Program-made: the position numbers and the translations under genes
From: an uncultured Alistipes sp.
GTDB lineage: Bacteria > Bacteroidota > Bacteroidia > Bacteroidales > Rikenellaceae
NCBI GenBank assembly: GCA_938014215.1
Contig: CALLRW010000006.1
Location: 135,151 to 199,150 of the forward strand
Length of the DNA stretch: 64,000 nt
Direction: 5' to 3'
Part shown: piece after piece, positions 8,908-18,731 of the stretch
Position numbering within the stretch: position 1 is the first letter of the stretch
Layout: each line of letters opens with the position of its first letter
Notes under the pieces: model-generated
Databases searched by the model: none
Told to the model about the DNA's origin: nothing
Seen by the model: only the letters and a program-made list of their open reading frames with translations

Positions 8908-11278
8908 TTCCATTCTCCGGCAAACGGGTCGTCTGTTACTGACCCTGCTGCTTCCCGCCTGGTGTCTGGGGAAGGAGGCGCCCCGATTGGGCGTCGACCC
9001 GGTCGAGCAGATCGTCAAGGCCATGACGCTCGAAGAAAAAGCCGCCCTGCTGGTAGGAGCCTCCATGGAGAATTACTCGGGCAAGGGCTCCGTGGCAGGC
9101 CACACACTCCGGTACATTCCGGGATCGGCCGGGACTACCGTTCCGATGCCGCAATACGGGATTCCGCCGACGGTCATGGCCGATGGTCCAGCAGGACTGC
9201 GCATCGATCCCCGACGCAAGGGTGATTTGCAGACCTATTATTGTACGGCCTTTCCCGTGGGGACGATGCTCGCTTCCACGTGGAATCCGGATCTGCTCGA
9301 AGAGGTGGGGGCCGCCATCGGCAACGAAGTCCTCGAATATGGCTGTGACGTCATCCTCGGTCCGGGCATGAACATCCACCGCAACCCGCTCTGCGGCCGC
9401 AATTTCGAATACTACTCCGAGGATCCCCTGCTGAGCGGCAAGTGTGGTGCAGCAATGGTTCGCGGCATCCAGTCGCAAGGGGTTGGGACCTCGATCAAGC
9501 ACTTCGCGGCCAACAACCAGGAGGGACTGCGGTTGCAGAATGACGCCCATGTTTCGCAACGCGCCCTGCGCGAGATCTACCTGAGAGGATTTGAGATTGC
9601 CGTCCGCGAAGGGAAGCCCTGGACCGTGATGTCCTCCTACAACCGGCTGAACGGCCCCTACACGCAGGAGAACCGGGATCTGCTGACGACCCTTCTGCGC
9701 GACGAATGGGGCTACGACGGGATCGTCGTCACGGACTGGATTGGCCGCCGCAACACCGTTGCCCAGGTTCATGCCGGGAACGATCTGATGATGCCGGGCG
9801 AGCCGTCGCAGAGCGAAGAGATCGTCCGAGCCGTCCGCGAGGGGAAACTTGAGGAGCGCGACGTCGACCTCTGCGTACGACGCATGCTGGAGTATGTCAT
9901 GCGCACCCCGCGGTTCCGCGGCCATGAGCCTTCGAATCGTCCCGACTTTGTTCCTCATGTTGCCACGGCACGCAAGGCCGCGGCCGAAGGGATGGTGTTG
10001 CTGCGCAACGAACAGGCGACACTGCCCCTGGACCCCGATTCCCGCATCGCACTCTTCGGCGTCAATGCCTACGACTACATCGGTTGCGGAACGGGAGCCG
10101 GATTTGTCTATGCCCCGTATATGACCTCGCTCGACCGCAGCTTTACCGAGGCGGGGTTCCGGCTCGACTCCCTGACCGAAAGACTTTATACCGAATATCG
10201 CCGGTTCGGCGAGACGCTCTTTGCGGAGCAGAACGCCCGTCTTGTCCTTGGGAACCGATACTACGCACCCGAAAATGCATTGACCGAGGAGTTCATTGCC
10301 GCACGGGCGTCGACAAACGATGTGGCCGTCCTCTCGTTCGGACGCCTTGCCGGCGAAGGCAATGACCGTCCACTGGCGGATTTCTATCTCTCGGAGGTCG
10401 AACGGCAGCTGCTCGAACGCGTCTGCACGGCCTTTCACTCGGCAGGCAAACGGGTCGTCGTCGTGCTCAACATCGGAGGAGTGATCGAGACCGCATCGTG
10501 GAGAGATCTGCCCGACGCCATTCTGGTCGGCTGGCAAGGCGGTCAGGAAGGGGGTCGGGCCACGGTCGACGTATTAAGCGGGAAGGTTTCTCCCTCGGGA
10601 CGCCTGCCCATGACCTTCCCGATGGACTACAACGACCATCCCTCGTCACGCAACTTCCCGATCAACTACCGGTCCCATCGCGGCGACTGGGCCGACAACG
10701 CCCCCGAACGCCGGATAAAAAACCTCGGATATACCGATTACGAGGAGGACATATGGATCGGCTACCGCTACTTCAGTTCGTGGGCGCCCGAACGGGCAGC
10801 CTACCCCTTCGGCTACGGTTTGAGCTACACGACCTTTGCCTGGAGCGACGCCACGGTCAGCAGATCGGGCGATGCATGTCAGGTACAGGTACGGGTCACC
10901 AATACGGGAAGCCGTCCGGGCAAGGAGGTCGTCGAACTCTATGTTGCGGCACCCGAGAGTCCGCTGCCCAAACCCGTCCGCGAACTGAGGGCCTTCGCCA
11001 AAAGCCGGGAGCTGGCACCCGGACAGTCCGAACTCTTGACGCTGCGCTTCCAGACGGACGACCTGGCCTCGTTCGATCCGGCCACAAACGCGTTCGTTCG
11101 GGATGCGGGGACCTATACGGTCGAACTGGCCCGTTCAGCCGACGAGGTGCAGATCCGGCTTCCGCTCAAGCTCCGCAGCCACGTCCGTCGGGTTCACAAC
11201 ATCCTCAATCCGCAACAACCCCTGCATGTCATGACCTTCCCGGCAAAGACTCAGCGTGAACAATGTCTGCCCGATTAA
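8888..11278 (+). CDS. GH3 beta-glycosidase (secreted)
   Basis: Hydrolyses terminal beta-linked sugars with retention. The ATG at 8888 overlaps the GH20 3' end; a TTG at 8870 also opens the frame. 796 aa. The hydrophobic signal ends near AWCLG without a good lipobox, so it is probably cleaved by signal peptidase I. Domain order is the GH3 N-terminal barrel (nucleophile Asp283 in VVTDW), the GH3 C-terminal alpha/beta domain (candidate acid/base Glu490 in LAGEGND), then a fibronectin-III-like domain after the usual YPFGYGLSYTTFAW. Specificity (glucosidase, xylosidase or N-acetylglucosaminidase) cannot be read from the sequence. A second GH3 follows downstream. Confidence 0.92.
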   Translation: MRRSNLDSILRQTGRLLLTLLLPAWCLGKEAPRLGVDPVEQIVKAMTLEEKAALLVGASMENYSGKGSVAGHTLRYIPGSAGTTVPMPQYGIPPTVMADGPAGLRIDPRRKGDLQTYYCTAFPVGTMLASTWNPDLLEEVGAAIGNEVLEYGCDVILGPGMNIHRNPLCGRNFEYYSEDPLLSGKCGAAMVRGIQSQGVGTSIKHFAANNQEGLRLQNDAHVSQRALREIYLRGFEIAVREGKPWTVMSSYNRLNGPYTQENRDLLTTLLRDEWGYDGIVVTDWIGRRNTVAQVHAGNDLMMPGEPSQSEEIVRAVREGKLEERDVDLCVRRMLEYVMRTPRFRGHEPSNRPDFVPHVATARKAAAEGMVLLRNEQATLPLDPDSRIALFGVNAYDYIGCGTGAGFVYAPYMTSLDRSFTEAGFRLDSLTERLYTEYRRFGETLFAEQNARLVLGNRYYAPENALTEEFIAARASTNDVAVLSFGRLAGEGNDRPLADFYLSEVERQLLERVCTAFHSAGKRVVVVLNIGGVIETASWRDLPDAILVGWQGGQEGGRATVDVLSGKVSPSGRLPMTFPMDYNDHPSSRNFPINYRSHRGDWADNAPERRIKNLGYTDYEEDIWIGYRYFSSWAPERAAYPFGYGLSYTTFAWSDATVSRSGDACQVQVRVTNTGSRPGKEVVELYVAAPESPLPKPVRELRAFAKSRELAPGQSELLTLRFQTDDLASFDPATNAFVRDAGTYTVELARSADEVQIRLPLKLRSHVRRVHNILNPQQPLHVMTFPAKTQREQCLPD

Positions 11279-11338
11279 GGCAGCAGGACACCCTGTCCCA
11301 AAAATCCGTATATTCACATGCTTTCCAACACACAACAG

Positions 11339-13675
11339 ATGAAGAAACTTGTTTACCTGCTGGCATGCGCCCTGGGTTGGAGCGGATGCTCAACCACCCA
11401 GCCCCAACCGGCATTTCCCACCGACCCGGCGATGGAGGCCCGGATCGAGAAGATCCTCAAAGGGCTGACACTCGAAGAAAAAATCGGCCAGATGTGCCAA
11501 CTCACCGTCGGGATGGTCACCGATAACAGCGATCCGGCGCATCCATTCATCAGCGACGCCCTGCTGGATACGGTCATCGGTCACTACAAGGTAGGCTCGA
11601 TCCTTAACATACCGTTCGGGATCGGCCAGCCGCCCAAAGTCTGGATCGAAGTCATCCACAAGATCCAACAGCGATCGCTCGACGAACTGGGCATTCCGTG
11701 CATCTACGGAGCCGACCAGATCCACGGAGCCTCCTATACGGTCGGGGCCACCCTCTTCCCCCAGGGGATCAACATGGGCGCCTCGCTCAATGTCGACCTG
11801 ATGCGTCAGGCCTCGGAAATCTCGGCCTACGAAACCCGGGCCTGCGGCATACCGTGGAACTTCGCCCCGGTGATGGATCTGGGACGGGATCCCCGCTGGC
11901 CACGCATGTGGGAGAGCTACGGAGAGGATGTCTGCATCAATTCACGCATGGCATCCGCCTCGGTCCGCGGGCTGCAGGGCGACGATCCCAACCACATCGG
12001 CTCGACCCGCGTAGCGGCCTGCATCAAACACTTCATGGCCTATGGCGTCCCCGTATCGGGCAAGGATCGCACGCCGTCGTCCGTGACGCGCAACGCGCTG
12101 CGTGAGAAATACTTCGTACCCTTCCTGGAGTGCATCCGGGCCGGGGCTCTCTCGCTGATGGTCAACTCGGCAAGCAACGACGGCATGCCCTTCCATGCCA
12201 ACCGGGAGCTGCTCACCGGATGGCTCAAGGAGGAGTTGGGCTGGGACGGTGTGATCGTCACCGACTGGAACGACATCTATAACCTGAGCGACCGGGACCA
12301 CATTGCCGCCAACCACAAAGAGGCGGTGGCACTGGCCATCAATGCCGGCATCGACATGGCCATGGTGCCCTCCGACTGGAAATTCTGCGACGAATTGAGG
12401 GAGCTGGTCCAGGAGAAGGTCGTGCCCGTATCGCGTATCGACGACGCCGTACGCCGCATCCTGCGGCTCAAGATGCGCCTCGGGCTCTTCGAAAAGCCCT
12501 ATCCCGAACCGGAAGCATTCAACCGTTTTGCCTGCCGGGAGTTTGCCGACGTTGCCCTGCAGGCCGCCGAGGAGTCCCAGGTTCTGCTCAAGAACACGGG
12601 GAATCTTCTCCCCCTGAAGTCCTCGACCCGAATCCTGCTCACGGGTCCCAACTCCAATTCGATGCGCTGTCTCAATGGCGGATGGTCCTATTCGTGGCAG
12701 GGCGATCGCTGCGACGAGTTTGCCGGCGACTACCACACGATCTACGAGGCGCTGTGCGAGGAGTTCGACCACGTGACATGGATCCCCGGCGTAGAATACG
12801 GAGCTCCCGAGGAGAACTGGCAAACCGAGCGTGTTACAGGCATCGACCGAGCCGTTGCAGCCGCTCATCAGGCCGACGTCATCATAGCCTGCGTGGGTGA
12901 AAACTCCTACTGCGAGACACCGGGCAACATGGACGATCTGAGTCTTTCGCAGCATCAGCAGCTTCTGGTCCGCCAACTGGCAGCCACCGGGAAACCCGTC
13001 ATTCTGATCCTCAACGAGGGTCGTCCGCGACTGATCCGGGAGATCGAGCCCCTGGCCCAGGCCATTGTCGACGTGCTGCTCCCGGGAAACTACGGGGGTG
13101 ATGCCCTGGCCAAACTACTCGTCGGCCAGGCAAACTTCAGCGCCCGTCTCCCCTTCACCTATCCCAAATGGCCGGACGCTCTGGCAACCTACGACTTCAA
13201 GCCGTGCCAGCAGATGGGGCCCATGGAGGGCGAATACAACTACGATGCAGTCATGGATGTCCAGTGGCCTTTCGGCTATGGATTGAGCTATACGACCTTC
13301 GCCTACTCGAACTTCCAGGTCGAACGCAGCGAATTCCGCGATGGCGACCTGCTGACATTCTCGATCGACGTGACCAACACGGGCCATCGCGCCGGCAAAG
13401 AGGCCGTGATGTTGTGGTCCAGCGACCTGGTAGCCAGCCTCACCCCGGACGTAATCCGATTGCGCAACTTTGAAAAGGTCGAACTCGAACCCGGCCAGAC
13501 CCGGACTGTCACACTTACGATACCGGCCTCGGACCTGGCATTCGTCGGCTATGACGGTCGATGGCGGCTCGAATCCGGCGAATTTCGGATCCGCATGGGC
13601 ACGGAATCACGGATAATCCGATGCACCGAGACCCGGATCTACGATACCCCCAACCTTCCGCAAGCACAATCCTGA
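11339..13675 (+). CDS. GH3 beta-glucosidase-type lipoprotein (BglX-like)
   Basis: 778 aa from the ATG at 11339; an in-frame ATG at 11318 would add seven residues ahead of the signal. Lipobox WSGC, then a Thr/Gln/Pro-rich linker. The GH3 barrel contains the nucleophile Asp309 in VIVTDWND. The C-terminal domain has GENSYCETPGN, whose Glu526 sits where BglX/ExoP-type enzymes place the acid/base. A fibronectin-III-like domain closes the protein after WPFGYGLSYTTFAY. It differs from the upstream GH3 in its linker motifs and lipidation, so the pair probably attacks different linkages or compartments rather than being a recent duplication. Confidence 0.92.
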   Translation: MKKLVYLLACALGWSGCSTTQPQPAFPTDPAMEARIEKILKGLTLEEKIGQMCQLTVGMVTDNSDPAHPFISDALLDTVIGHYKVGSILNIPFGIGQPPKVWIEVIHKIQQRSLDELGIPCIYGADQIHGASYTVGATLFPQGINMGASLNVDLMRQASEISAYETRACGIPWNFAPVMDLGRDPRWPRMWESYGEDVCINSRMASASVRGLQGDDPNHIGSTRVAACIKHFMAYGVPVSGKDRTPSSVTRNALREKYFVPFLECIRAGALSLMVNSASNDGMPFHANRELLTGWLKEELGWDGVIVTDWNDIYNLSDRDHIAANHKEAVALAINAGIDMAMVPSDWKFCDELRELVQEKVVPVSRIDDAVRRILRLKMRLGLFEKPYPEPEAFNRFACREFADVALQAAEESQVLLKNTGNLLPLKSSTRILLTGPNSNSMRCLNGGWSYSWQGDRCDEFAGDYHTIYEALCEEFDHVTWIPGVEYGAPEENWQTERVTGIDRAVAAAHQADVIIACVGENSYCETPGNMDDLSLSQHQQLLVRQLAATGKPVILILNEGRPRLIREIEPLAQAIVDVLLPGNYGGDALAKLLVGQANFSARLPFTYPKWPDALATYDFKPCQQMGPMEGEYNYDAVMDVQWPFGYGLSYTTFAYSNFQVERSEFRDGDLLTFSIDVTNTGHRAGKEAVMLWSSDLVASLTPDVIRLRNFEKVELEPGQTRTVTLTIPASDLAFVGYDGRWRLESGEFRIRMGTESRIIRCTETRIYDTPNLPQAQS

Positions 13676-13685
13676 CCCCCCGACC

Positions 13686-15290
13686 ATGCCGAACATGAAA
13701 AAAATCCTATTTGCCACCTTTCTGCTTGTTGTCACAGCCGGCGGAGCCTGCATGGGCGCCGTGAAGAAGCCGGCCATCGTACCTGTCCCCCAGCAGATCA
13801 CCTGCCTCGACAGCCCAGCCGTCACGTTGACAAACGGTGCCCGAATCCACCTTTCGTCCAATAAGGCCCTGCGCGGAATGGCCGAACTCTTCATCCGGGA
13901 TGCGGCACGCGAGGAGGGACTTCAGCTGAAGATTGCCGAGAAATCAGCGGGAGAGATCCAGCTGTCGATCGATCCCACGCTGAGTGCTGAAGCCTATCGG
14001 CTTGAGGCGTCGGAGCAGGGAATCGAGATCCGCGGAGGTTCTCCCGCCGGTGTCTTCTATGGGCTCCAGACCCTGCGGCAGCTTCTCGCCCAATACGGGC
14101 CGACGCTGCCCGGGATGACCATTGAGGATGCCCCGACGTTTGCATACCGCGGAGCCATGCTCGACTGCTGCCGCCATTTCTTCACGATCGATGAGATCAA
14201 GAGCTTCATCGACATCCTGGCCCTGCACAAAATCAACCATTTTCACTGGCACCTGACCGATGACCAAGGTTGGCGGCTCGAGATTCGTCGCTACCCCGAA
14301 CTGGTCAAGATCGGTTCGCACCGCACGGAGACCGTGCTCGGGAACAACACATCGGTTTACGACGGAGTCCCCTGCGGCGGATACTACACCCAGAAGCAGG
14401 CCCGGGAAATAGTCGACTATGCCGCCCGACGTTTCATCACCGTAATACCCGAGATCGAGATGCCGGGGCACGCCTCTGCCGCATTGGCCGCCTACCCCTT
14501 TCTGGGATGCACGGGTAAGAACTATAAGGTACAGACTCGCTGGGGAGTCTTCCCCGAGGTGTTCTGTGCTGGCAAGGAGTCCACGTTCGACTTTCTGCAG
14601 AACGTGCTGACGGAGGTGATCGAGGTCTTTCCTTCGGAATTCATCCATCTGGGCGGTGACGAATGTCCGAAGGAGAGTTGGAAAACCTGCCCCGCATGCC
14701 AGAAACGCATCCAGGACGAACAACTCAGCGACGAGCACGAACTGCAGAGCTATTTCGTCCTCCGCATGGAAAAGTGGCTTCACGAACACGGTCGACATCT
14801 GATCGGTTGGGACGAGATTCTCGAAGGCGGTATTTCGCAGAGTGCCACCATCATGTCGTGGCGTGGTGCCGCTGGAGGGATCGCCGCCGCACGTGCCGGC
14901 AACAAGGTCATCATGAGCCCCAATACGCACTGCTATCTGGATTACTACCAGACCCGGAATCCACAAGGCAACGAACCGTGGGGCATCGGCGGCTACATCT
15001 CCGTCGAGAAGGCCTATACCCTCGATCCATACGACCAACTGGATGAAGCAGAACGACCTTATATTCTTGGTGTTCAGGGGAATGTATGGACTGAATACAT
15101 TGCTTCGGCAGCCCATGTGCAACACATGTTGCTACCCCGTTTAGCCGCCCTGGCCGAGGTTGGATGGAGTTATGACCGTCGCGATCTCGAGGATTTCCGT
15201 CGCCGCATGGACATCTTCCGCCATCTCTACGAGTTGAACGGCTACCGCTACGCTCCCTACTTTTTCACTCCGGCCAAGCAGGCAGAATAA
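13686..15290 (+). CDS. GH20 beta-N-acetylhexosaminidase, second copy of the locus
   Basis: 534 aa, shorter than the first GH20 because it lacks the chitobiase-type C-terminal domain. The signal peptide ends around GACMGA; an ATG at 13695 is an alternative start. The catalytic pair is Asp325-Glu326 in HLGGDECPKESW. AMLDCCRHFFTIDEIK and FHWHLTDDQGWRLEI are GH20 hallmarks. It is the last gene of the polysaccharide locus and is followed by a strong hairpin. Two GH20 enzymes in one locus argue for a substrate with two beta-HexNAc linkages or for sequential trimming. Host glycan or a bacterial/fungal HexNAc polymer are both possible. Confidence 0.93.
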   Translation: MPNMKKILFATFLLVVTAGGACMGAVKKPAIVPVPQQITCLDSPAVTLTNGARIHLSSNKALRGMAELFIRDAAREEGLQLKIAEKSAGEIQLSIDPTLSAEAYRLEASEQGIEIRGGSPAGVFYGLQTLRQLLAQYGPTLPGMTIEDAPTFAYRGAMLDCCRHFFTIDEIKSFIDILALHKINHFHWHLTDDQGWRLEIRRYPELVKIGSHRTETVLGNNTSVYDGVPCGGYYTQKQAREIVDYAARRFITVIPEIEMPGHASAALAAYPFLGCTGKNYKVQTRWGVFPEVFCAGKESTFDFLQNVLTEVIEVFPSEFIHLGGDECPKESWKTCPACQKRIQDEQLSDEHELQSYFVLRMEKWLHEHGRHLIGWDEILEGGISQSATIMSWRGAAGGIAAARAGNKVIMSPNTHCYLDYYQTRNPQGNEPWGIGGYISVEKAYTLDPYDQLDEAERPYILGVQGNVWTEYIASAAHVQHMLLPRLAALAEVGWSYDRRDLEDFRRRMDIFRHLYELNGYRYAPYFFTPAKQAE

Positions 15291-15301
15291 TGAGAACCTT
15301 C

Positions 15302-15351
15302 TTATAGCGAGAAGGCGAGGATCCACATCGGTCCTCGCCTTCTCGCTATAA
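15302..15351. terminator. Bidirectional hairpin terminator with a 20-bp perfect stem
   Basis: Arms 15302-15321 and 15332-15351 are perfectly complementary around a 10-base loop. It sits between the convergent ends of the glycan locus (stop at 15290) and the dihydroorotate-dehydrogenase-like gene (stop at 15365). No long T-run follows on the plus strand. Confidence 0.8.
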
Positions 15352-15364
15352 ATACAATAGTGTG

Positions 15365-16333
15365 TTACTCAATGCCGTGGGGGAAGTACTTCATGTACTG
15401 CACGCGCTGGTAGAATTCCCCTTCCGAGGAGCCGTAGTCCATCCGCCCGCGGAACGACTCGAGCGTGTCAAATCCGTGACGGGCAGCCCATTCGTCGACA
15501 AAGCGGCCGATTGCGGCAATCGACTCATAGCCGTGGCGGTGGATCGCCGTGCAGACCTGAACGGCCTTCGCACCGCACAGCAGCGCCTTGACCGCCGCCT
15601 CACCGTCGTGCACACCCGTCGAGACGGCCACATCCAGCTGCGGCAGCGCGTGCGAACAGAGAGCCGTGCTCCGCAGCACGTTGCGCAGTTCGGACGGCTC
15701 GCTGAAGGGGTCGGCCGGCTGGAAGGTCATCTTCTCGATATCGATGTCGGGCTCGAAGAAGCGGTTGTAGAGCACCACGCCGCGGGCCCCGCGCGCCAAC
15801 AGCATGTCGCCGACCGACAGCACGTTCGTCAGTCGCATGGGCAGCTTCACCGAGACCGGGATCCGCACCGCGGCGGCCACCTTGCGCACGATATCGGCAT
15901 AGTGCTGTTCGATCTCGGCGGCCGAAGCGCGGCGGTCGGTCGGCAGCAGGAAGATATTCAGTTCGAGGGCCGCAGCACCGGCGGCCTCCATCGAGGTGGC
16001 GTAGTCGATCCACGCATCGCCCGAACCCACGCAGTTGATGCTTCCGATGACGGGCACCCCCGTCTTCGAGGCATCGGCCACGAGCTGCAGCAGCTCCGCC
16101 TTGTAGGCATCGCCCAGGTAGCGCTCGAGGTACTCGCCGGCATCGCCGTATCCCTCCATCTTGTCCAGCGCGGCGGCCTGACGGTAGATCTGCTCCTCGA
16201 AGATCGACTTCAGCACGACAGCACCCGCACCCTGACGCACGCACTGTTCGATATGAGCCATGTTCGACGTGTAGGGCGAACTGCTCACGATGACCGGGCT
16301 CGAGAGTTCGAGTCCGAGGTATTCGGTTTTCAT
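15365..16333 (-). CDS. Dihydroorotate dehydrogenase-like flavoprotein
   Basis: 322-aa TIM-barrel protein of the PyrD-like family. Opening residues MKTEYLGLELSSPVIV, GAGAVVLKSIFEEQI, VKLPMRLTN and the glycine-rich STGVHDGEAAVKALL segment match FMN-dependent dihydroorotate dehydrogenase folds. Bacteroidota often carry this paralogue beside a true pyrD, and its substrate is not established, so pyrimidine synthesis is only one possibility. It is the last gene of a three-gene minus-strand operon (GNAT-like protein, gcvT, this), 18 bases after gcvT. No pyr genes are nearby. Confidence 0.8.
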   Translation of the reverse strand: MKTEYLGLELSSPVIVSSSPYTSNMAHIEQCVRQGAGAVVLKSIFEEQIYRQAAALDKMEGYGDAGEYLERYLGDAYKAELLQLVADASKTGVPVIGSINCVGSGDAWIDYATSMEAAGAAALELNIFLLPTDRRASAAEIEQHYADIVRKVAAAVRIPVSVKLPMRLTNVLSVGDMLLARGARGVVLYNRFFEPDIDIEKMTFQPADPFSEPSELRNVLRSTALCSHALPQLDVAVSTGVHDGEAAVKALLCGAKAVQVCTAIHRHGYESIAAIGRFVDEWAARHGFDTLESFRGRMDYGSSEGEFYQRVQYMKYFPHGIE

Positions 16334-16351
16334 GATTTTACGATTATTTCG

Positions 16352-17455
16352 TTATACAAAAGGAATCTTCACCACTTCGGCCCGCACGGGCTTCTCGCGG
16401 ATGATGACGGCAATCTCCGTACCGGGTTTGGCGAAGGCCGTCTCGACGTATCCCAGCGCCACACCCACCTTCAGGCAGGGCGACATCGTACCCGAGGTGA
16501 CGTGACCGATCTCGCGGCCGTCGGCAGCCGCCAGCTTGTAGCCGTGGCGCGGGATGCCCCGCTCGACCATCTTCAGTCCGACGAGCCGGCGCGTAACCCC
16601 CTCGGCCTTCTGCCGCTCGAGCAGCGGACGGTCGATGAAGTCCTTGCCCTCGGCGAACTTCGTGATCCAGCCCAGCCCCGCCTCCAGCGGCGAGGTCGTG
16701 TCGTCGATATCGTTGCCGTAGAGGCAGAAGCCCTTCTCCAGACGCAGCGTGTCGCGGGCACCCAGACCGATGTTCTTCAGTCCGTATTCGGCCCCGGCCT
16801 CCCAGAGCGCCTTCCAGAGCCGGGCACCCTCCTCGTTGGCCACGTAGATCTCGCAGCCGCCGGCACCCGTGTATCCCGTGATCGAGAGGATGGCGCTGCA
16901 GCCGCCCACCTCCATCTTGCGGAACGTGTAGTACTCCATCTGCTCGACGGGCTCCTTGCACATCTTCTGCACGATCTTCATCGCCAGAGGACCCTGTACG
17001 GCCAGCTGGCAGATCTCGTCCGAAGCGTTGTAGAGCTCCTTGCCGCGGCCGGCCTCCATGCCGAACTCGTCACGGCCCACGCGGCAGATGTGCGTCCAGT
17101 CCTTCTCGATGTTGGCGGCGTTGACGCAGAGCATGTAGGTCTCGGCATCGAAGCGGTAGACCAGAATGTCGTCGACGATGCCGCCGCGGCCGTTGGGCAT
17201 GCACGAATACTGCACCTTGCCGTCATAGAGCTTCGCCACGTCGTTCGTGGTGATGCGCTGCAGCAGGGCCAGCGCCTTGGGGCCCTTGACCCAGATTTCG
17301 CCCATGTGGCTCACGTCGAAGACGCCGGCGCCCTGGCGCACGGTCATGTGTTCATCGTTGATGCCCGTGAACTCGATGGGCATGTTGTACCCCGCAAACT
17401 CGGCCATCTTGGCCCCTGCGGCGATGTGATAATCGGTAAAAACGGTGGTTTTCAT
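16352..17455 (-). CDS. gcvT: Aminomethyltransferase, T-protein of the glycine cleavage system
   Basis: Transfers the aminomethyl carbon from lipoyl-GcvH to tetrahydrofolate, releasing ammonia. 367 aa, typical length. Family signatures are visible: MPIEFTGINDEHM near the start, GVFDVSHMGEIWVKGP, then YTGAGGCEIYV and the C-terminal barrel ending in KPVRAEVVKIPFV. The partners gcvH and gcvP are not in the window, which is common in Bacteroidota. The gene lies between the GNAT-like gene (15-base gap) and the PyrD-like gene (18-base gap) and should be co-transcribed with both. Confidence 0.95.
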   Translation of the reverse strand: MKTTVFTDYHIAAGAKMAEFAGYNMPIEFTGINDEHMTVRQGAGVFDVSHMGEIWVKGPKALALLQRITTNDVAKLYDGKVQYSCMPNGRGGIVDDILVYRFDAETYMLCVNAANIEKDWTHICRVGRDEFGMEAGRGKELYNASDEICQLAVQGPLAMKIVQKMCKEPVEQMEYYTFRKMEVGGCSAILSITGYTGAGGCEIYVANEEGARLWKALWEAGAEYGLKNIGLGARDTLRLEKGFCLYGNDIDDTTSPLEAGLGWITKFAEGKDFIDRPLLERQKAEGVTRRLVGLKMVERGIPRHGYKLAAADGREIGHVTSGTMSPCLKVGVALGYVETAFAKPGTEIAVIIREKPVRAEVVKIPFV

Positions 17456-17470
17456 ATAGGTGGTTTGGTG

Positions 17471-18676
17471 TTATTCGCGACGTTTGACGCCCAGACGCGG
17501 GCAGCGGTGGAACTCCTTCGTGCGGTCGAACAGATAGCGGTAGGTCGTGTGGACCTTGTGGCGCGTGGCGCAGACGTAGGTCTCGATCATGCGGTTCATC
17601 ACCGGGTTGAAGTCGCCGATCCACGCCAGCTCCATCGTCTTGTAGGGGTTCTTCGTCAGCTCGAGGAATTCGTAGTACTTGACCATGATGGCCGACTCGA
17701 CCCCCTTGCCGTGGAACTCGGGCGTGATGCCGAAGATGACGCCGAAGATGCGGTCGCACGACTTGCGCACCTTCAGGTCCCACATCAGTTGCAGCTTCTG
17801 CCACAGTCCGAACTTGCCGTTGAACTTGCCGATCAGGCGGTTCAGGTCGGGGACCGTGATGAAGAATCCGATGGGTTCGTCGTTGAAGTAGGCGAAGAAG
17901 ATGATGTGCGGGTCGATGATCGGCTTCATCTCGCGGACCATCTGCAGCGCCTCCTCCTTCGTCATGGGCTTGACACCCGAGAAGAGGGCCCAGGCCTTGT
18001 TGTAGATGACGCGGAAATCCTCGGCGGCCTCCTCGAGGTTCTTCATGTCGATGTGCTCGACGCGGTAGCCCGGGACCGTATAGAGCCGTTTGGCGCGGGC
18101 GAAGATCTGCTTGTTGGCCTCCGAGTTGTTCACCCGCCAGATGAAGCTGTGCTGGTTGAAGTAGTTGCGGAAGCCGTAGTTTTCGAAGAGATCCTTGTAG
18201 TAGGGAGGGTTGTAGGGGTTCTTGTAGAGGGGCTGGAACTCGTAGCCCTCGACGAGCAGTCCCCACCAGTCGCGGCGCTGACCGAAGTTCACCGGGCCGT
18301 CCATGGCCTCCATGCCGCGGCTGGCGAGCCACATCCGCGCGCCGTCGAACAACAGGTTGGCCACCTCCTGATCCTCGATCGACTCGAAGAATCCGCAACC
18401 GCCCGTAGGCTGCTCCTCGAGAGCGGCCTTTTCGCGGTTGTAGAAGGCGGCGATGCGTCCGACAACCTCGCCGCGGGCATCGCGGGCCACCCAGCGGATC
18501 GCCTCGCCGTCGGCGAAGAGTTCGTTGCGCCGGGGATCGAAGACCTCCAGCACATCCACATCGAGCGGGCAGACCCAGTTGCGGTTGCCCTTGTAGATGC
18601 GCTTCGGAAGGTCGAGCCACTCGCGTTCGACGGCCGGCGTGGTGACCTCCTGCAGGGTATATTTTTCCTTATTCAT
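17471..18676 (-). CDS. GNAT-like N-acetyltransferase family protein, substrate unknown
   Basis: 401 aa from the ATG at 18676; the longer open frame starts at a TTG and extends into the promoter region. It has no signal peptide. The C-terminal half shows a GNAT-type fold, with TPEFHGKGVESAIM resembling the acetyl-CoA pyrophosphate loop and MELAWIGDFNPVMNRMIE the following strand-helix. The N-terminal part (EREWLDLPKRIYKGNRNWV) is typical of a conserved Bacteroidota family whose substrate I do not know. First gene of the operon with gcvT and the PyrD-like gene. A -7 box at 18711-18718 lies 34 bases upstream. Confidence 0.75.
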   Translation of the reverse strand: MNKEKYTLQEVTTPAVEREWLDLPKRIYKGNRNWVCPLDVDVLEVFDPRRNELFADGEAIRWVARDARGEVVGRIAAFYNREKAALEEQPTGGCGFFESIEDQEVANLLFDGARMWLASRGMEAMDGPVNFGQRRDWWGLLVEGYEFQPLYKNPYNPPYYKDLFENYGFRNYFNQHSFIWRVNNSEANKQIFARAKRLYTVPGYRVEHIDMKNLEEAAEDFRVIYNKAWALFSGVKPMTKEEALQMVREMKPIIDPHIIFFAYFNDEPIGFFITVPDLNRLIGKFNGKFGLWQKLQLMWDLKVRKSCDRIFGVIFGITPEFHGKGVESAIMVKYYEFLELTKNPYKTMELAWIGDFNPVMNRMIETYVCATRHKVHTTYRYLFDRTKEFHRCPRLGVKRRE

Positions 18677-18710
18677 CTGCGTGACGATTAAAATCGATGT
18701 TTCCAATGTT

Positions 18711-18718
18711 CAAAGGTA
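18711..18718 (-). promoter_or_regulatory. Bacteroidota -7 box of the GNAT-gcvT operon
   Basis: Reads TACCTTTG on the minus strand, an exact TAnnTTTG match, ending about 34 bases before the ATG at 18676. Only 13 bases separate it from the plus-strand box serving the divergent gene. Confidence 0.65.
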
Positions 18719-18731
18719 ACAATTTTTTCCT

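Noticed and set aside
7021..9066. 681-codon open frame on the minus strand
   Set aside because: Antisense of the GH20 gene with intact catalytic motifs on the plus strand.
15362..18691. 1109-codon open frame on the plus strand
   Set aside because: Antisense of the PyrD-like/gcvT/GNAT operon, with no domain signatures.
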